Shown here: positions 9,358-16,208 of the stretch, in pieces
Layout of the letters: every line of letters starts with the position of its first letter
Numbering within the stretch: the first letter of the stretch is position 1
From: Streptococcus sp. k-402
GTDB taxonomy: Bacteria; Bacillota; Bacilli; Lactobacillales; Streptococcaceae
Assembly: GCF_013277515.1 (NCBI RefSeq)
Contig: NZ_VMNB01000010.1
Coordinates: 49,710 to 89,008 of the forward strand
Direction: 5' to 3'
DNA length: 39,299 nt
The notes under the pieces: generated by a model
What the model saw: the letters and a program-made list of their open reading frames with translations, nothing else
The model's database searches: none
What the model was told of the DNA's origin: nothing
Position numbers and translations under genes: made by a program

Positions 9358-10064
9358 TAAAAATTCCTCTCACTCAGATAATAATAATACTTTTCTCTAA
9401 AAGACGTTTGAAATTTTCGGCTAATTGGAAGGTGATTTTCATCCATTCCATTTAAAATTGTGACTATTTGCGAATCAAACTCTGTCACATATCTAGGATT
9501 GATAATATAGGAAGAATGAATTTGAATAAAGTAATCAGGTAATTTCTCTAAAATATCTTTCGTTTTAAGCAAAGCTTTGTAAGTCTGATCTTTAGTGTAA
9601 ATAAAGACAGCACGCTTATCCTTTTCAAAAAATACAATGTCATCTAAAGGCAGTGAATAATGCTGCTTTCCAAAAGTAAACGTAAATACAGCTTGCCCTA
9701 AATTCAAAAAACGTACCACTCTATCCAGAGTTTTATATAATTTTTTAGAAGTCACTGGTTTAAGTAAATAATCAAAAGTCTGCACTTCAAAAACCTGCTC
9801 CATATAATCTCGATAACTGGTAACAAAGATAATCGGGATAAAAGGGTTTACCTTACGGATTTTTTGTGCCATATCAATTCCTGTTATCTGTGGCATCTCG
9901 ATATCCAAAAAAACACAACTGTACTTCTCTGTCAATTGTTCTAATAGTTTTTGGGGATTCGTATAAACACTCGTTTCTATTTTGATGTCCTTATAAGATA
10001 AGAGTAAGTTTTCTAGCTGACTACCATCCCTATTAGAATCATCACAAATCGCAATTTTTAACAT
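9357..10064 (-). CDS. LytTR-family response regulator (AgrA/ComE-like)
   Basis: This 235-residue protein has a receiver domain with the acidic pair D8/D9 (AICDDSNRD), phosphoacceptor D54 (VFLDIEMP) and K102 (LLKPV). The LytTR DNA-binding domain, from about residue 130, ends with IHSSYIINPRYV and LPISRKFQ, typical of AgrA, ComE and BlpR. I chose the ATG at 10064 because it has GAGGA correctly spaced and starts MLKIAICDD; an ATG seven codons upstream (10085) has no ribosome site. It would bind the direct repeats at 10094-10126, which overlap its own promoter and precede the peptide gene, giving autoregulation. The kinase gene follows with a one-base overlap. Confidence 0.9.
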   Translation of the reverse strand: MLKIAICDDSNRDGSQLENLLLSYKDIKIETSVYTNPQKLLEQLTEKYSCVFLDIEMPQITGIDMAQKIRKVNPFIPIIFVTSYRDYMEQVFEVQTFDYLLKPVTSKKLYKTLDRVVRFLNLGQAVFTFTFGKQHYSLPLDDIVFFEKDKRAVFIYTKDQTYKALLKTKDILEKLPDYFIQIHSSYIINPRYVTEFDSQIVTILNGMDENHLPISRKFQTSFREKYYYYLSERNF

Positions 10065-10093
10065 CAAATTCCTCACTACAAGCATGATTTTGC

Positions 10094-10126
10094 CAATTAT
10101 AACGTCAAATACGTCAATTATGACAT
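10094..10126. promoter_or_regulatory. Direct-repeat operator for the LytTR regulator, between divergent promoters
   Basis: CAATTATAACGT (10094-10105) and CAATTATGACAT (10115-10126) agree at 10 of 12 positions and start 21 bp apart, two helical turns. Known LytTR sites of ComE and AgrA are also paired imperfect repeats with a period of about two turns. The upstream copy, read on the minus strand, contains TATAAT, a likely -10 of the kinase-regulator operon, so binding would affect that promoter as well as the peptide promoter. Confidence 0.7.
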
Positions 10127-10151
10127 GCTGATAAAAAAATCGTTAATTTAT

Positions 10152-10182
10152 TATACAATATTCTTATCAAATATGAAAGGAG
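10152..10182 (+). promoter_or_regulatory. Peptide gene -10 region and ribosome binding site
   Basis: TATACA (10152-10157), overlapping TACAAT (10154-10159), lies about 25 bp after the second direct repeat; no -35 consensus is visible, as expected for an activator-dependent promoter. AAAGGAG at 10176-10182 is a strong ribosome site for the peptide start at 10191. Confidence 0.55.
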
Positions 10183-10190
10183 TTACAAAA

Positions 10191-10253
10191 ATGAAAAATA
10201 TTCAAGTGCGTAAAGTTATTGCTAAAACTGATATTAGCTGGGGTGTTTTCTAA
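10191..10253 (+). CDS. Short precursor peptide, 20 residues (MKNIQVRKVIAKTDISWGVF)
   Basis: This ORF has a strong AAAGGAG ribosome site 8 bases before ATG. It encodes a basic N-terminal half (K2, R7, K8, K12) and a mostly hydrophobic end (DISWGVF). It lacks a signal peptide, a Gly-Gly leader and cysteines, so it is unlike ComC or BlpC pheromones or lanthipeptides. It is first in the plus-strand locus, directly behind the LytTR repeats and ahead of an enzyme with an RRE-like peptide-binding domain, so it is the probable substrate of that enzyme. It could be an antimicrobial, a pheromone or both. Microcin C precursors are similarly tiny but end in Asn; this one ends in Phe. I do not recognise the sequence. 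Confidence 0.72.
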   Translation: MKNIQVRKVIAKTDISWGVF

Positions 10254-10263
10254 ATTTTGGGCA

Positions 10264-10344
10264 CCTCTAAAAACTATCGGTTTTCTATGTTTAGTAACCA
10301 GAAAAGGTTGAAAAATTAGCATTTTAAAATTGAGTTTTTAGAGG
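10264..10344 (+). other. Long-range inverted repeat in the peptide mRNA 3' region
   Basis: CCTCTAAAAACT (10264-10275) and AGTTTTTAGAGG (10333-10344) are perfect 12-base complements enclosing 57 bases, starting 11 bases after the peptide stop. Smaller pairings (TTTTCT with AGAAAA) lie inside. A weak ten-codon ORF (10287-10319, ending in Asn) lies in the loop but has no ribosome site. A stabilising or attenuating RNA structure is likely; the role is unknown. Confidence 0.6.
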
Positions 10345-10371
10345 AGTTCTTTTCTATTTATTCCTACTGTT

Positions 10372-10415
10372 GGAATTGAGTAGATAGGTTCACCATTTTC
10401 TTTCTACTTATTTCC
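10372..10415 (+). other. Second hairpin between peptide and modifying enzyme
   Basis: GGAATTGAGTAGA (10372-10384) pairs with TCTACTTATTTCC (10403-10415) over 13 positions with one mismatch and one G-U pair. There is no T-run after it, so it is not a terminator by itself. Confidence 0.5.
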
Positions 10416-10440
10416 ATTTGTAATAGGAACTAGGAGTTGC

Positions 10441-10482
10441 AAGACGAGGATATATGATTTATAATCACCTCGTCTTCCTTTT
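10441..10482 (+). terminator. Intrinsic terminator between the peptide gene and the E1-like gene
   Basis: AAGACGAGG (10441-10449) and CCTCGTCTT (10468-10476) form a perfect stem followed by CCTTTTTT. It should end most peptide transcripts and let a minority read into the enzyme gene, giving far more peptide than enzyme message. The same arrangement separates mccA from mccB in microcin C operons. Confidence 0.82.
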
Positions 10483-10504
10483 TTAATAAAATAGTGAGGT
10501 TAAA

Positions 10505-11638
10505 ATGAAATTCTATCATCCAAGAATAAAAGAAATATATCCTGTTTATAAACTTCATAAAAATTTATTTAGGATTGGGCTACAAATTGGTATAACCACA
10601 GAAATTAAGGATGATAATAATAAAATGTGGAATTTAGTCAATATTTTGGACGGACGTCCTTTTCAAGATATTCTCAATATCATGCTAACAAAATATGATG
10701 ATTTAACTGAAGAAGACATCACAGGCGCTCTTGAACTCTTAGATAATGAGGGGGTTCTCGAAGAAGCGGGCGAAATTCAAGATATTAAAGAACGTTATCA
10801 TTCAAATATATATTATTTCAGTCGCTATTTAAATAGCTTCCAAGATAGTATTGCAACACAGAAAAAAATTCATCAGTCTACTATCCTTTTACTAGGTCTT
10901 GGTGGTGGGGGTTCTAACATACTGACATTACTAGCAGGCTTGGGACCTAAAAAGATAAAAATAGTGGATTTTGACATTGTTGAGCAAAGTAATCTAGGAA
11001 GACAATTTCTATACAAGGAAGATGATATTGGCTTATCTAAAGTTCAAATTGCCCATAGAGAAGTTACAAAAATGAATTCCGATATTGAAGTAGAAACCCA
11101 TAATATACGTATCACCTCTGTAAGTGACTTGATTCCTTTACTTGATGATGTTGATATTACGATATGTGTGATTGATGAACCTCAATATGATATTCAACGT
11201 ATCGTAAATAAAGCAATCGTTACAAAAAATATTCCCTGTATATTTGGCGCCAGTCAAGTTAGTCGTGGTCGTGTCTATTCAGTTATCCCTTACCAAACAG
11301 GCTGTTTTGATTGTTTAAATATTTATTATACAAAAATTGACACTCTATTCCTTGAACAATTCCACGGTGTTCGTACGATTACAAAAACAATCCCTACAAT
11401 AGCCTATGGTCCAGCAATATTTCAACTGACTTCTGCCATTGTTGATGAAACTATCCGATTATTAACTCAATATACGGAACCAATTAGCCTTAACCATCAA
11501 TACGAAATCAATTATGAAAACGGAGCCTCATTCACACACGATTCTTGGGGACGCTATCTTGATGAATGTCCAACATGCGGCACAGGTAAAGAAGACGATT
11601 GGGAAATTTTTTCTAAGTACGGAGAATTAAAGTTATGA
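10505..11638 (+). CDS. E1/ThiF-like peptide-activating enzyme with N-terminal RRE (MccB-like)
   Basis: This 377-residue protein has a winged-helix-like RRE/PqqD-type domain at about 1-90, as in MccB and PaaA. An E1-like adenylation domain follows: glycine-rich LLLGLGGGGSN (128-138), acidic D155 and D157, the SNLGRQ motif (162-167) with the ATP-binding Arg, D224 in VIDEP, and two CxxC pairs (C267/C270, C355/C358) that should bind structural zinc. Such enzymes adenylate a C-terminal carboxylate. With a 20-residue peptide upstream and an exporter downstream, it most likely activates or modifies that peptide. The product could be a peptidyl-nucleotide as in microcin C, or a cyclised or rearranged peptide as in pantocin. 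No YcaO or rhodanese partner is nearby, arguing against azole formation or sulfur transfer. The ATG follows GTGAGG. The stop overlaps the ATPase start (ATGA). Confidence 0.85.
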   Translation: MKFYHPRIKEIYPVYKLHKNLFRIGLQIGITTEIKDDNNKMWNLVNILDGRPFQDILNIMLTKYDDLTEEDITGALELLDNEGVLEEAGEIQDIKERYHSNIYYFSRYLNSFQDSIATQKKIHQSTILLLGLGGGGSNILTLLAGLGPKKIKIVDFDIVEQSNLGRQFLYKEDDIGLSKVQIAHREVTKMNSDIEVETHNIRITSVSDLIPLLDDVDITICVIDEPQYDIQRIVNKAIVTKNIPCIFGASQVSRGRVYSVIPYQTGCFDCLNIYYTKIDTLFLEQFHGVRTITKTIPTIAYGPAIFQLTSAIVDETIRLLTQYTEPISLNHQYEINYENGASFTHDSWGRYLDECPTCGTGKEDDWEIFSKYGELKL

Positions 11639-12546
11639 CAACTGCAAAACTCGTAATTGATAATTTGACTAAATCTTTTGATGGTCAGCACTTAGCCAAT
11701 AATCATATTTCCTTAGAAATATCACCAGCAAAAATCACGGCTTTTTTGGGACACAATGGAGCTGGAAAATCTACTCTATTGAATCAAATGATTGGTTTTA
11801 CTAAACCTGACCAAGGAGATATTTTGTATGGTGATATTTCTTTTATATACAATCGTAAACAAGCACGCACCTTAATTAGTTATATGTCTCAACAATATGC
11901 CCCACTCGACAAATTAACCGTAGAACAAAATTTAGAAATACTTGGAAAAATGCGAGGATTGAGTTCCCAAGAACTAGAAAAAACAATCAGCCAGCTTCTC
12001 ACTGATTTAGAAATTGAAGACTATCGTTACAAAAAAGGTAAGGATCTTTCGGGCGGTCTCAAAAGACTAACTTCCTTCGCTATGACACTAATCGGTAGCT
12101 CAGACATCATTCTTCTTGACGAACCAACAAATGATGTTGACCCCATTCGTCGTGAAAAGCAATGGCAATTATTGCAAAAGTTAGCTAGCAAGGGGCATAC
12201 CATTATTATCGTTACTCATAATCTTCTGGAGGTTGAAAAATATGCAGATAATTACGCCCTCTTTAATAATGGTAGATTGCTCAAATCAGGAAAGGTTAAG
12301 CAAATCATCCATGACAAACTGTATCAGATAAGCTTTGATTTTAAGACTAGAAGTATATTAGACAAAATAGAAGATTATACAATTATCAATGGTGTTAGTT
12401 GTCAATTAGAGATTGAGGAAAGAAGTCTAGCTCCATTGATAGCACAACTGACAGAAGAACTTGGTCAAAAAACAATTTCCAATCTCTCTCTTCATCAAAA
12501 AACATTGACTATTTCTGACCTTTATAGAGAGGAGCTAACCAACTAA
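11635..12546 (+). CDS. ABC transporter ATP-binding protein (peptide export/immunity type)
   Basis: This 303-residue nucleotide-binding subunit has Walker A GHNGAGKST (39-47), Q loop near SYMSQQ, a degenerate signature LSGGLKRL (138-145), Walker B IILLDEPTND and H-loop VTHN. A C-terminal extension of about 90 residues resembles that of drug and bacteriocin self-protection ABC-2 ATPases. It overlaps the E1 stop codon (ATGA) and is followed one base later by the permease, so the three genes form one unit. It probably energises export of the modified peptide or protects the producer from it; the sequence cannot separate these. Confidence 0.88.
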   Translation: MTTAKLVIDNLTKSFDGQHLANNHISLEISPAKITAFLGHNGAGKSTLLNQMIGFTKPDQGDILYGDISFIYNRKQARTLISYMSQQYAPLDKLTVEQNLEILGKMRGLSSQELEKTISQLLTDLEIEDYRYKKGKDLSGGLKRLTSFAMTLIGSSDIILLDEPTNDVDPIRREKQWQLLQKLASKGHTIIIVTHNLLEVEKYADNYALFNNGRLLKSGKVKQIIHDKLYQISFDFKTRSILDKIEDYTIINGVSCQLEIEERSLAPLIAQLTEELGQKTISNLSLHQKTLTISDLYREELTN

Positions 12547-12547
12547 T

Positions 12548-13270
12548 ATGACTCAATTTTTTTACTTACTTCATTGGAACTACTTGCGCCAAAAAGAGCT
12601 TTTCATCCTTTTTACACTAGCACAGCTCCTCTTATCCATTTCTCTTCTTTTTGGCTACCCTCTAGTTATTGGCGATATCGATTCGACTACTGCCTACTAT
12701 CTTTCGTCTGGTTCTGTTTTAATTGGAATTATCTCCATGGGTTGTACAATTTCCTCCCCTGTTATAGCAAATGATAAGTTGGAAGGGCATTTTGATTATA
12801 TTCGTGCCTTACCCATCCCTAGGATATTCATTTCTCTCGCTGACTTGTGGATGTGGTTAATTGCCATTTTGCCGGGAGTTTTTATTTCTATTCTACTTGG
12901 GTATGTCCGTTTTTCTGTTCGTCTCCATCCATCTTTTCTTGGTGTTTTTATTGTGCTTCTGATTTGTCTTACTATGATTAGTCTGGGATTTGCTATAGCC
13001 TACACCTTTTCTCCAAATACAGTAACCCTTATGTCGCAGCTAATTCTTATGATTGGACTCATGTTCTCACCACTCATGTATCCTGCAGATCGACTACCTG
13101 AGTGGGTAAACCATCTTTACCGTGCCCTCCCTTTCGTCCCTTCCTCAAATCTTCTGCGAGCCAGCCTTTACGACTACGGAAATGTTTCTCTATTGGACAT
13201 GAGTATTCTCATTCTTTGGATTATGTCAACACAGTTAATTATTTTAAGAACTCTTCATAAAGAAAAATGA
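12548..13270 (+). CDS. ABC-2 type permease
   Basis: This 240-residue protein has about six membrane helices and the ABC-2 look: a short N-terminal HWNYLRQKELF amphipathic segment, long hydrophobic stretches, and SPLMYPADRLPEWVNHLYRALPFVPSSNLLRASLYDY before the last helix, as in DrrB or LtrA-like permeases. AGAGGAG lies at the end of the ATPase gene. It ends the tightly coupled E1-ATPase-permease unit. Substrate is inferred from context to be the peptide at 10191. Confidence 0.85.
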   Translation: MTQFFYLLHWNYLRQKELFILFTLAQLLLSISLLFGYPLVIGDIDSTTAYYLSSGSVLIGIISMGCTISSPVIANDKLEGHFDYIRALPIPRIFISLADLWMWLIAILPGVFISILLGYVRFSVRLHPSFLGVFIVLLICLTMISLGFAIAYTFSPNTVTLMSQLILMIGLMFSPLMYPADRLPEWVNHLYRALPFVPSSNLLRASLYDYGNVSLLDMSILILWIMSTQLIILRTLHKEK

Positions 13271-13318
13271 TTGCTCCTAAAGCTTTTCTTATAGACTAAG
13301 CCAATAAAAAGAACCTTC

Positions 13319-13792
13319 ATGACTATTCGAAAAGCTAAACAAGAAGATATTCCTAAATTACTCGATTTATTACAACAAATCCTTACGCTTCACCACCAAG
13401 CTCGACCAGATATTTTTAAGCAAACTGGGACTAAATATAGTTCCTCTGAGTTGCAAAATATTCTCTCTCAAGAACATACCCCTATTTTTGTTTTTGAAGA
13501 TGAGAAGGGACAAGTTCTCGGACACCTATTTTGTACCATAAAAGATAAAACAGATAATCCTGTTCTCCAAGAAATCAAAACCCTTTTTATCAAAGATTTA
13601 TGTGTAGATCAAAATGCTCGTGGTCAAAAAATTGGTGATCAACTCTATCAATTCGCTCTCAATTATGCTAAAGAAATTGGCTGCCATAATCTAACCCTAA
13701 GTGTCTGGAATGATAACGAGGGTGCTCTCCGCTTTTATCAAAGACAAGGGATGAAACCCCAAGAAACAACAATGGAAATGATAATTGATTAA
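13319..13792 (+). CDS. GNAT family N-acetyltransferase
   Basis: This 157-residue single GNAT domain has beta-strand start MTIRKAKQEDIPKLLDL, acetyl-CoA-binding LCVDQNARGQKIGDQLYQFA (the Q/RxxGxG/A loop) and the C-terminal SVWNDNEGALRFYQRQGMKP. It lies 48 bases after the permease on the same strand with no terminator between and a weak ribosome site, so it may be the last gene of the peptide operon. Microcin C producers carry a GNAT (MccE) that inactivates their own toxin, so self-immunity is possible. An ordinary RimI-like housekeeping acetyltransferase is the main alternative; its DNA looks less unusual than the E1 gene. Confidence 0.85.
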   Translation: MTIRKAKQEDIPKLLDLLQQILTLHHQARPDIFKQTGTKYSSSELQNILSQEHTPIFVFEDEKGQVLGHLFCTIKDKTDNPVLQEIKTLFIKDLCVDQNARGQKIGDQLYQFALNYAKEIGCHNLTLSVWNDNEGALRFYQRQGMKPQETTMEMIID

Positions 13793-13862
13793 GAAGTAAT
13801 CTATAAAAAGATGTTAGAAAAAGTTCAATTTCACTAGAAAATGAGGAAAATCTTCCCACAAT

Positions 13863-13910
13863 AAAACGCATAGTATCAAGCTTTTCAAACCTGATACTAT
13901 GCGTTTTTCT
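13863..13910. terminator. Bidirectional intrinsic terminator
   Basis: AAAACGCATAGTATCA and TGATACTATGCGTTTT are perfect complements around a 12-base loop, with A and T runs on each side. It separates the plus-strand peptide/GNAT genes from the minus-strand vitamin genes and can serve both. Confidence 0.92.
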
Positions 13911-13938
13911 TATTTGAAAGACTTTTGACTCAGCCTCT

Positions 13939-14400
13939 TTACTTAATCTTCTTGATACTTTGACTAAGAATAAATCCTACAATCATCCCTACCATATTTT
14001 GCATGAAATTTGGTAAAATTTCTGGTAGGGCTGCTGCCCAGCCATTCATCAATGTAGAACCCAAGGCGTAACCCCCTACCATGGCAATCGTTGCTAAGAT
14101 AAGGCCTAACCACTGAGTTTTTCCTTTAAATCCTGCGAAAAATCCCTGCAAGCCATGGTTGACCAAGCTAAAGAACATCCACTGAGGATAGCCTGATAAG
14201 AGGTCAATCAAGAAACCTGCTAGTCCTCCGACTACAGCTCCTTCACGACTACCAAAGTAAAAGGCCGCAAAGAAAACACCCGCATCTAAAAGAGTTAGAA
14301 TACCTGTCGGTGTTGGAATTTTTAAGAAATAGCCTAGAACCACAGAAAGGGCGGTTAAGAGGGATACAAGGGCGATTTTAGTTGTTTTGGTTTGCTTCAT
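13939..14400 (-). CDS. ECF transporter S component (pyridoxine/HMP-type vitamin uptake)
   Basis: This 153-residue integral membrane protein has five or six helices and the ECF substrate-binding look: [18 protein letters not shown] with a small-residue helix-1 packing face, then DAGVFFAAFYFGSREGAVVGGLAGFLIDLLSGYP. It would dock on the shared EcfAA'T module encoded elsewhere. Its start lies inside the kinase gene (23-base overlap), and the kinase phosphorylates B6 or hydroxymethylpyrimidine, so the cargo is probably a B6 vitamer or HMP (PdxU/ThiW-like role). The specificity is inferred from context only. Confidence 0.75.
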   Translation of the reverse strand: MKQTKTTKIALVSLLTALSVVLGYFLKIPTPTGILTLLDAGVFFAAFYFGSREGAVVGGLAGFLIDLLSGYPQWMFFSLVNHGLQGFFAGFKGKTQWLGLILATIAMVGGYALGSTLMNGWAAALPEILPNFMQNMVGMIVGFILSQSIKKIK

Positions 14401-15151
14401 ATTGTCTTACTCCATACTGATCTGCCTGTGCAATGGCACGGTAAACGAAAGCCTTTGAGCTTTCTACTGCTGGTAAAAGTTCATCACCTTTGACTAGATG
14501 ACTGGCAATGCTGGAAGCAAAGGTACAACCTGCACCAGCATTTTGCCCTTGAATGACAGGATTTTCTAGAACTGTAAAGTTTTGTCCATCATAAAAGACA
14601 TCCACAGCCTTGTCCTGACTAAGGCGATTGCCTCCCTTAATAATGACTGCTGGCGCTCCTAAATCATGCAATTTCTGCGCTGCAGTTTTCATGTCTTCCA
14701 AGGTTTTGATTTCTTGACCAGCTAATAATTCTGCTTCTGGGAGGTTAGGCGTAATCACACTGACATAAGGGAAAAAGCGAATCAACTCTTGGCAAAGTTC
14801 ACTAACTGCTACGTCGTGCGTTTCCTTGCAGACCAAGACAGGGTCCAATACCACAGGCACTCCTGGGCGTTTCTTGATAAAGTCCAATGCCTTCTCAGCC
14901 ACACTGACAGTAGGGAGAAGACCAATCTTAATTCCCCCAAACTCCACATCACGCAAGCTATCCAATTCATGTTGAAAAATGGTATCGTCAGTTGGAAAGA
15001 CTTCAAATCCTTTTTCTGTCAAGGCTGTCAAACAAGTCACTGCTACAAAGCCATGCAAGCCGTTCAAAGTATAGGTAGCCAAATCAGCTGACAGGCCACC
15101 ACCACTAAAAATATCATTTCCAGAAAGTGCTAAAATACGATTATTCTTCAT
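14378..15151 (-). CDS. Pyridoxine/pyridoxal or hydroxymethylpyrimidine kinase (ThiD/PdxK family)
   Basis: This 257-residue ribokinase-fold enzyme has [32 protein letters not shown] at the substrate site, [19 protein letters not shown], the [12 protein letters not shown] motif and the anion-hole [14 protein letters not shown] with the catalytic residue in the GAGC segment. Cys in GAGC and the small size are typical of the ThiD-like pyridoxal kinases of Gram-positives. It phosphorylates vitamin B6 vitamers or HMP. It overlaps truA upstream (11 bases) and the ECF S component downstream, so the three are one operon read from the truA promoter. Confidence 0.85.
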   Translation of the reverse strand: MKNNRILALSGNDIFSGGGLSADLATYTLNGLHGFVAVTCLTALTEKGFEVFPTDDTIFQHELDSLRDVEFGGIKIGLLPTVSVAEKALDFIKKRPGVPVVLDPVLVCKETHDVAVSELCQELIRFFPYVSVITPNLPEAELLAGQEIKTLEDMKTAAQKLHDLGAPAVIIKGGNRLSQDKAVDVFYDGQNFTVLENPVIQGQNAGAGCTFASSIASHLVKGDELLPAVESSKAFVYRAIAQADQYGVRQYEANQNN

Positions 15152-15890
15152 AACGAATCTCCTTTAAATATAAACCATTTGGTGCTGCAGTGGGACCTGC
15201 AAGCTGCCTGTCCTTTTTCTCCAAGATCAGGTCAATCTGCTCTACTGGCATACGCTTGTTGCCGATTTTGAGCAGTGTCCCCACCATATTGCGAATCTGT
15301 TTATACAAGAAACCATTTCCTGAAAAGGTAAAAGTCAAAAACTGGCCTGTCTCATCAACCCTAAGACTGGCTTCTGTAATAGTGCGAACCTTATCCTCTA
15401 CACTAGTCCCAGAGGCTGTAAAGCCAGTGAAATCATGGGTTCCTTCTAGCTTTTTGACGGCCTCCTGCATCCTCTCCACATCAAGTGGGTAAGGGAAGTG
15501 GGTGGCATAGTGACGGCGCATGGGATTTTTGGGACGTCCTCTATCCACGATAAACTCATAGGTCTTGCTATGCTTAGCATAACGGCAATGAAAATCATCC
15601 GCTACCAGATCAATCGAAATCACATCAATATCTTCAGGGGACTGGGTGTCCAAGGCAAAGCGAAGTTTTTCCTCATCCATTTGATAGGGCAAGTCAAAAT
15701 GAAGCACCTGTCCCAGAGCATGAACCCCACTATCTGTCCTACCAGCACCGTGAACAGTAATAGCTTGCCCTTTATTTAACCTGGTCAAGGTTTTTTCAAT
15801 TTCTTCCTGAACGCTACGCGCATGAGGCTGGCGCTGAAAGCCAGCAAAGGCATAACCATCATAGGAAATAGTTGCTTTATATCTCGTCAT
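15141..15890 (-). CDS. truA: tRNA pseudouridine(38-40) synthase TruA
   Basis: This 249-residue enzyme converts uridines 38-40 of the tRNA anticodon arm to pseudouridine. It begins [21 protein letters not shown]. The catalytic Asp is in [14 protein letters not shown], with [14 protein letters not shown] and the C-terminal [17 protein letters not shown] and [11 protein letters not shown] segments all present. Length is normal. The start codon is the conserved one and lies 7 bases after the -10 box, with no usable ribosome site, so the message should be leaderless. It heads the truA-kinase-ECF operon. Confidence 0.95.
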   Translation of the reverse strand: MTRYKATISYDGYAFAGFQRQPHARSVQEEIEKTLTRLNKGQAITVHGAGRTDSGVHALGQVLHFDLPYQMDEEKLRFALDTQSPEDIDVISIDLVADDFHCRYAKHSKTYEFIVDRGRPKNPMRRHYATHFPYPLDVERMQEAVKKLEGTHDFTGFTASGTSVEDKVRTITEASLRVDETGQFLTFTFSGNGFLYKQIRNMVGTLLKIGNKRMPVEQIDLILEKKDRQLAGPTAAPNGLYLKEIRYEE

Positions 15891-15926
15891 AACCTCTATT
15901 TTATCAAGAAATTAGTCTGTAAACAA
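15891..15926 (-). promoter_or_regulatory. truA promoter giving a leaderless message
   Basis: On the minus strand TTGTTT (15926-15921), 17 bases, then TGA-TAAAAT (TAAAAT at 15903-15898). Seven bases later comes the truA ATG (15890). AGAGG lies only two bases from the ATG, too close to act as a ribosome site. Confidence 0.7.
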
Positions 15927-15963
15927 GTACCTAAAACAAATATTGTATGGGTATAAAAATCTC

Positions 15964-16182
15964 ATACTCTTCGAAAATCTCTTCAAACCACGTCAGTTTC
16001 CATCTGCAACCTCAACACACTATTTTGAGCAACCTGCGGCTAGCTTTCTATAGTAGATTGAAATAAGATATGAACAACTCTATTAGGAAAGTCAAATTAA
16101 TTTCTAGAAATGTTTTAGCAGCTACAGCGTACTATTACAAACTCAATCAACTATAGTTTGCTCTTTGATTTTCATTGAGTAT
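15964..16182 (+). repeat. BOX element (A-C type) interrupted by a RUP
   Basis: It runs from ATACTCTTCGAAAATCTCTT to TTTGATTTTCATTGAGTAT. Apart from the insertion at 16051-16153 it matches the uninterrupted copy at 17487-17600 (which is inverted) closely over its length. It lies between truA and the MFS gene and fills most of that 318-base gap. Confidence 0.88.
16051..16153. mobile_element. RUP-like miniature element inserted in a BOX
   Basis: The 103-bp segment has inverted ends TAGTAGATTGA and TCAATCAACTA, differing at one position, and is flanked by TA on both sides (16049-16050 and 16154-16155). The other BOX in this window has the two flanks joined. Size, ends and TA duplication fit RUP, a non-autonomous element thought to be moved by IS630-Spn1 transposase. 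It encodes nothing. Confidence 0.82.
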
Positions 16183-16208
16183 CAAAAGAAAAACTTAGGA
16201 AACCAATC

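Noticed and set aside
10287..10319. Ten-codon ORF MFSNQKRLKN, ending in Asn as microcin C precursors do
   Set aside because: It has no ribosome site and lies in the loop of a long hairpin; the 20-codon ORF upstream has a strong one. Kept as an alternative in the findings only.
10453..10485. Short ORF MIYNHLVFLF within the terminator
   Set aside because: GAGG precedes it, but both come from the terminator stem sequence; translation is not credible.
10505..11638. E1-like gene considered as ThiF/MoeB for thiamine or molybdopterin synthesis
   Set aside because: It has an N-terminal RRE-like domain, no ThiS/MoaD gene nearby and tight coupling to an exporter.
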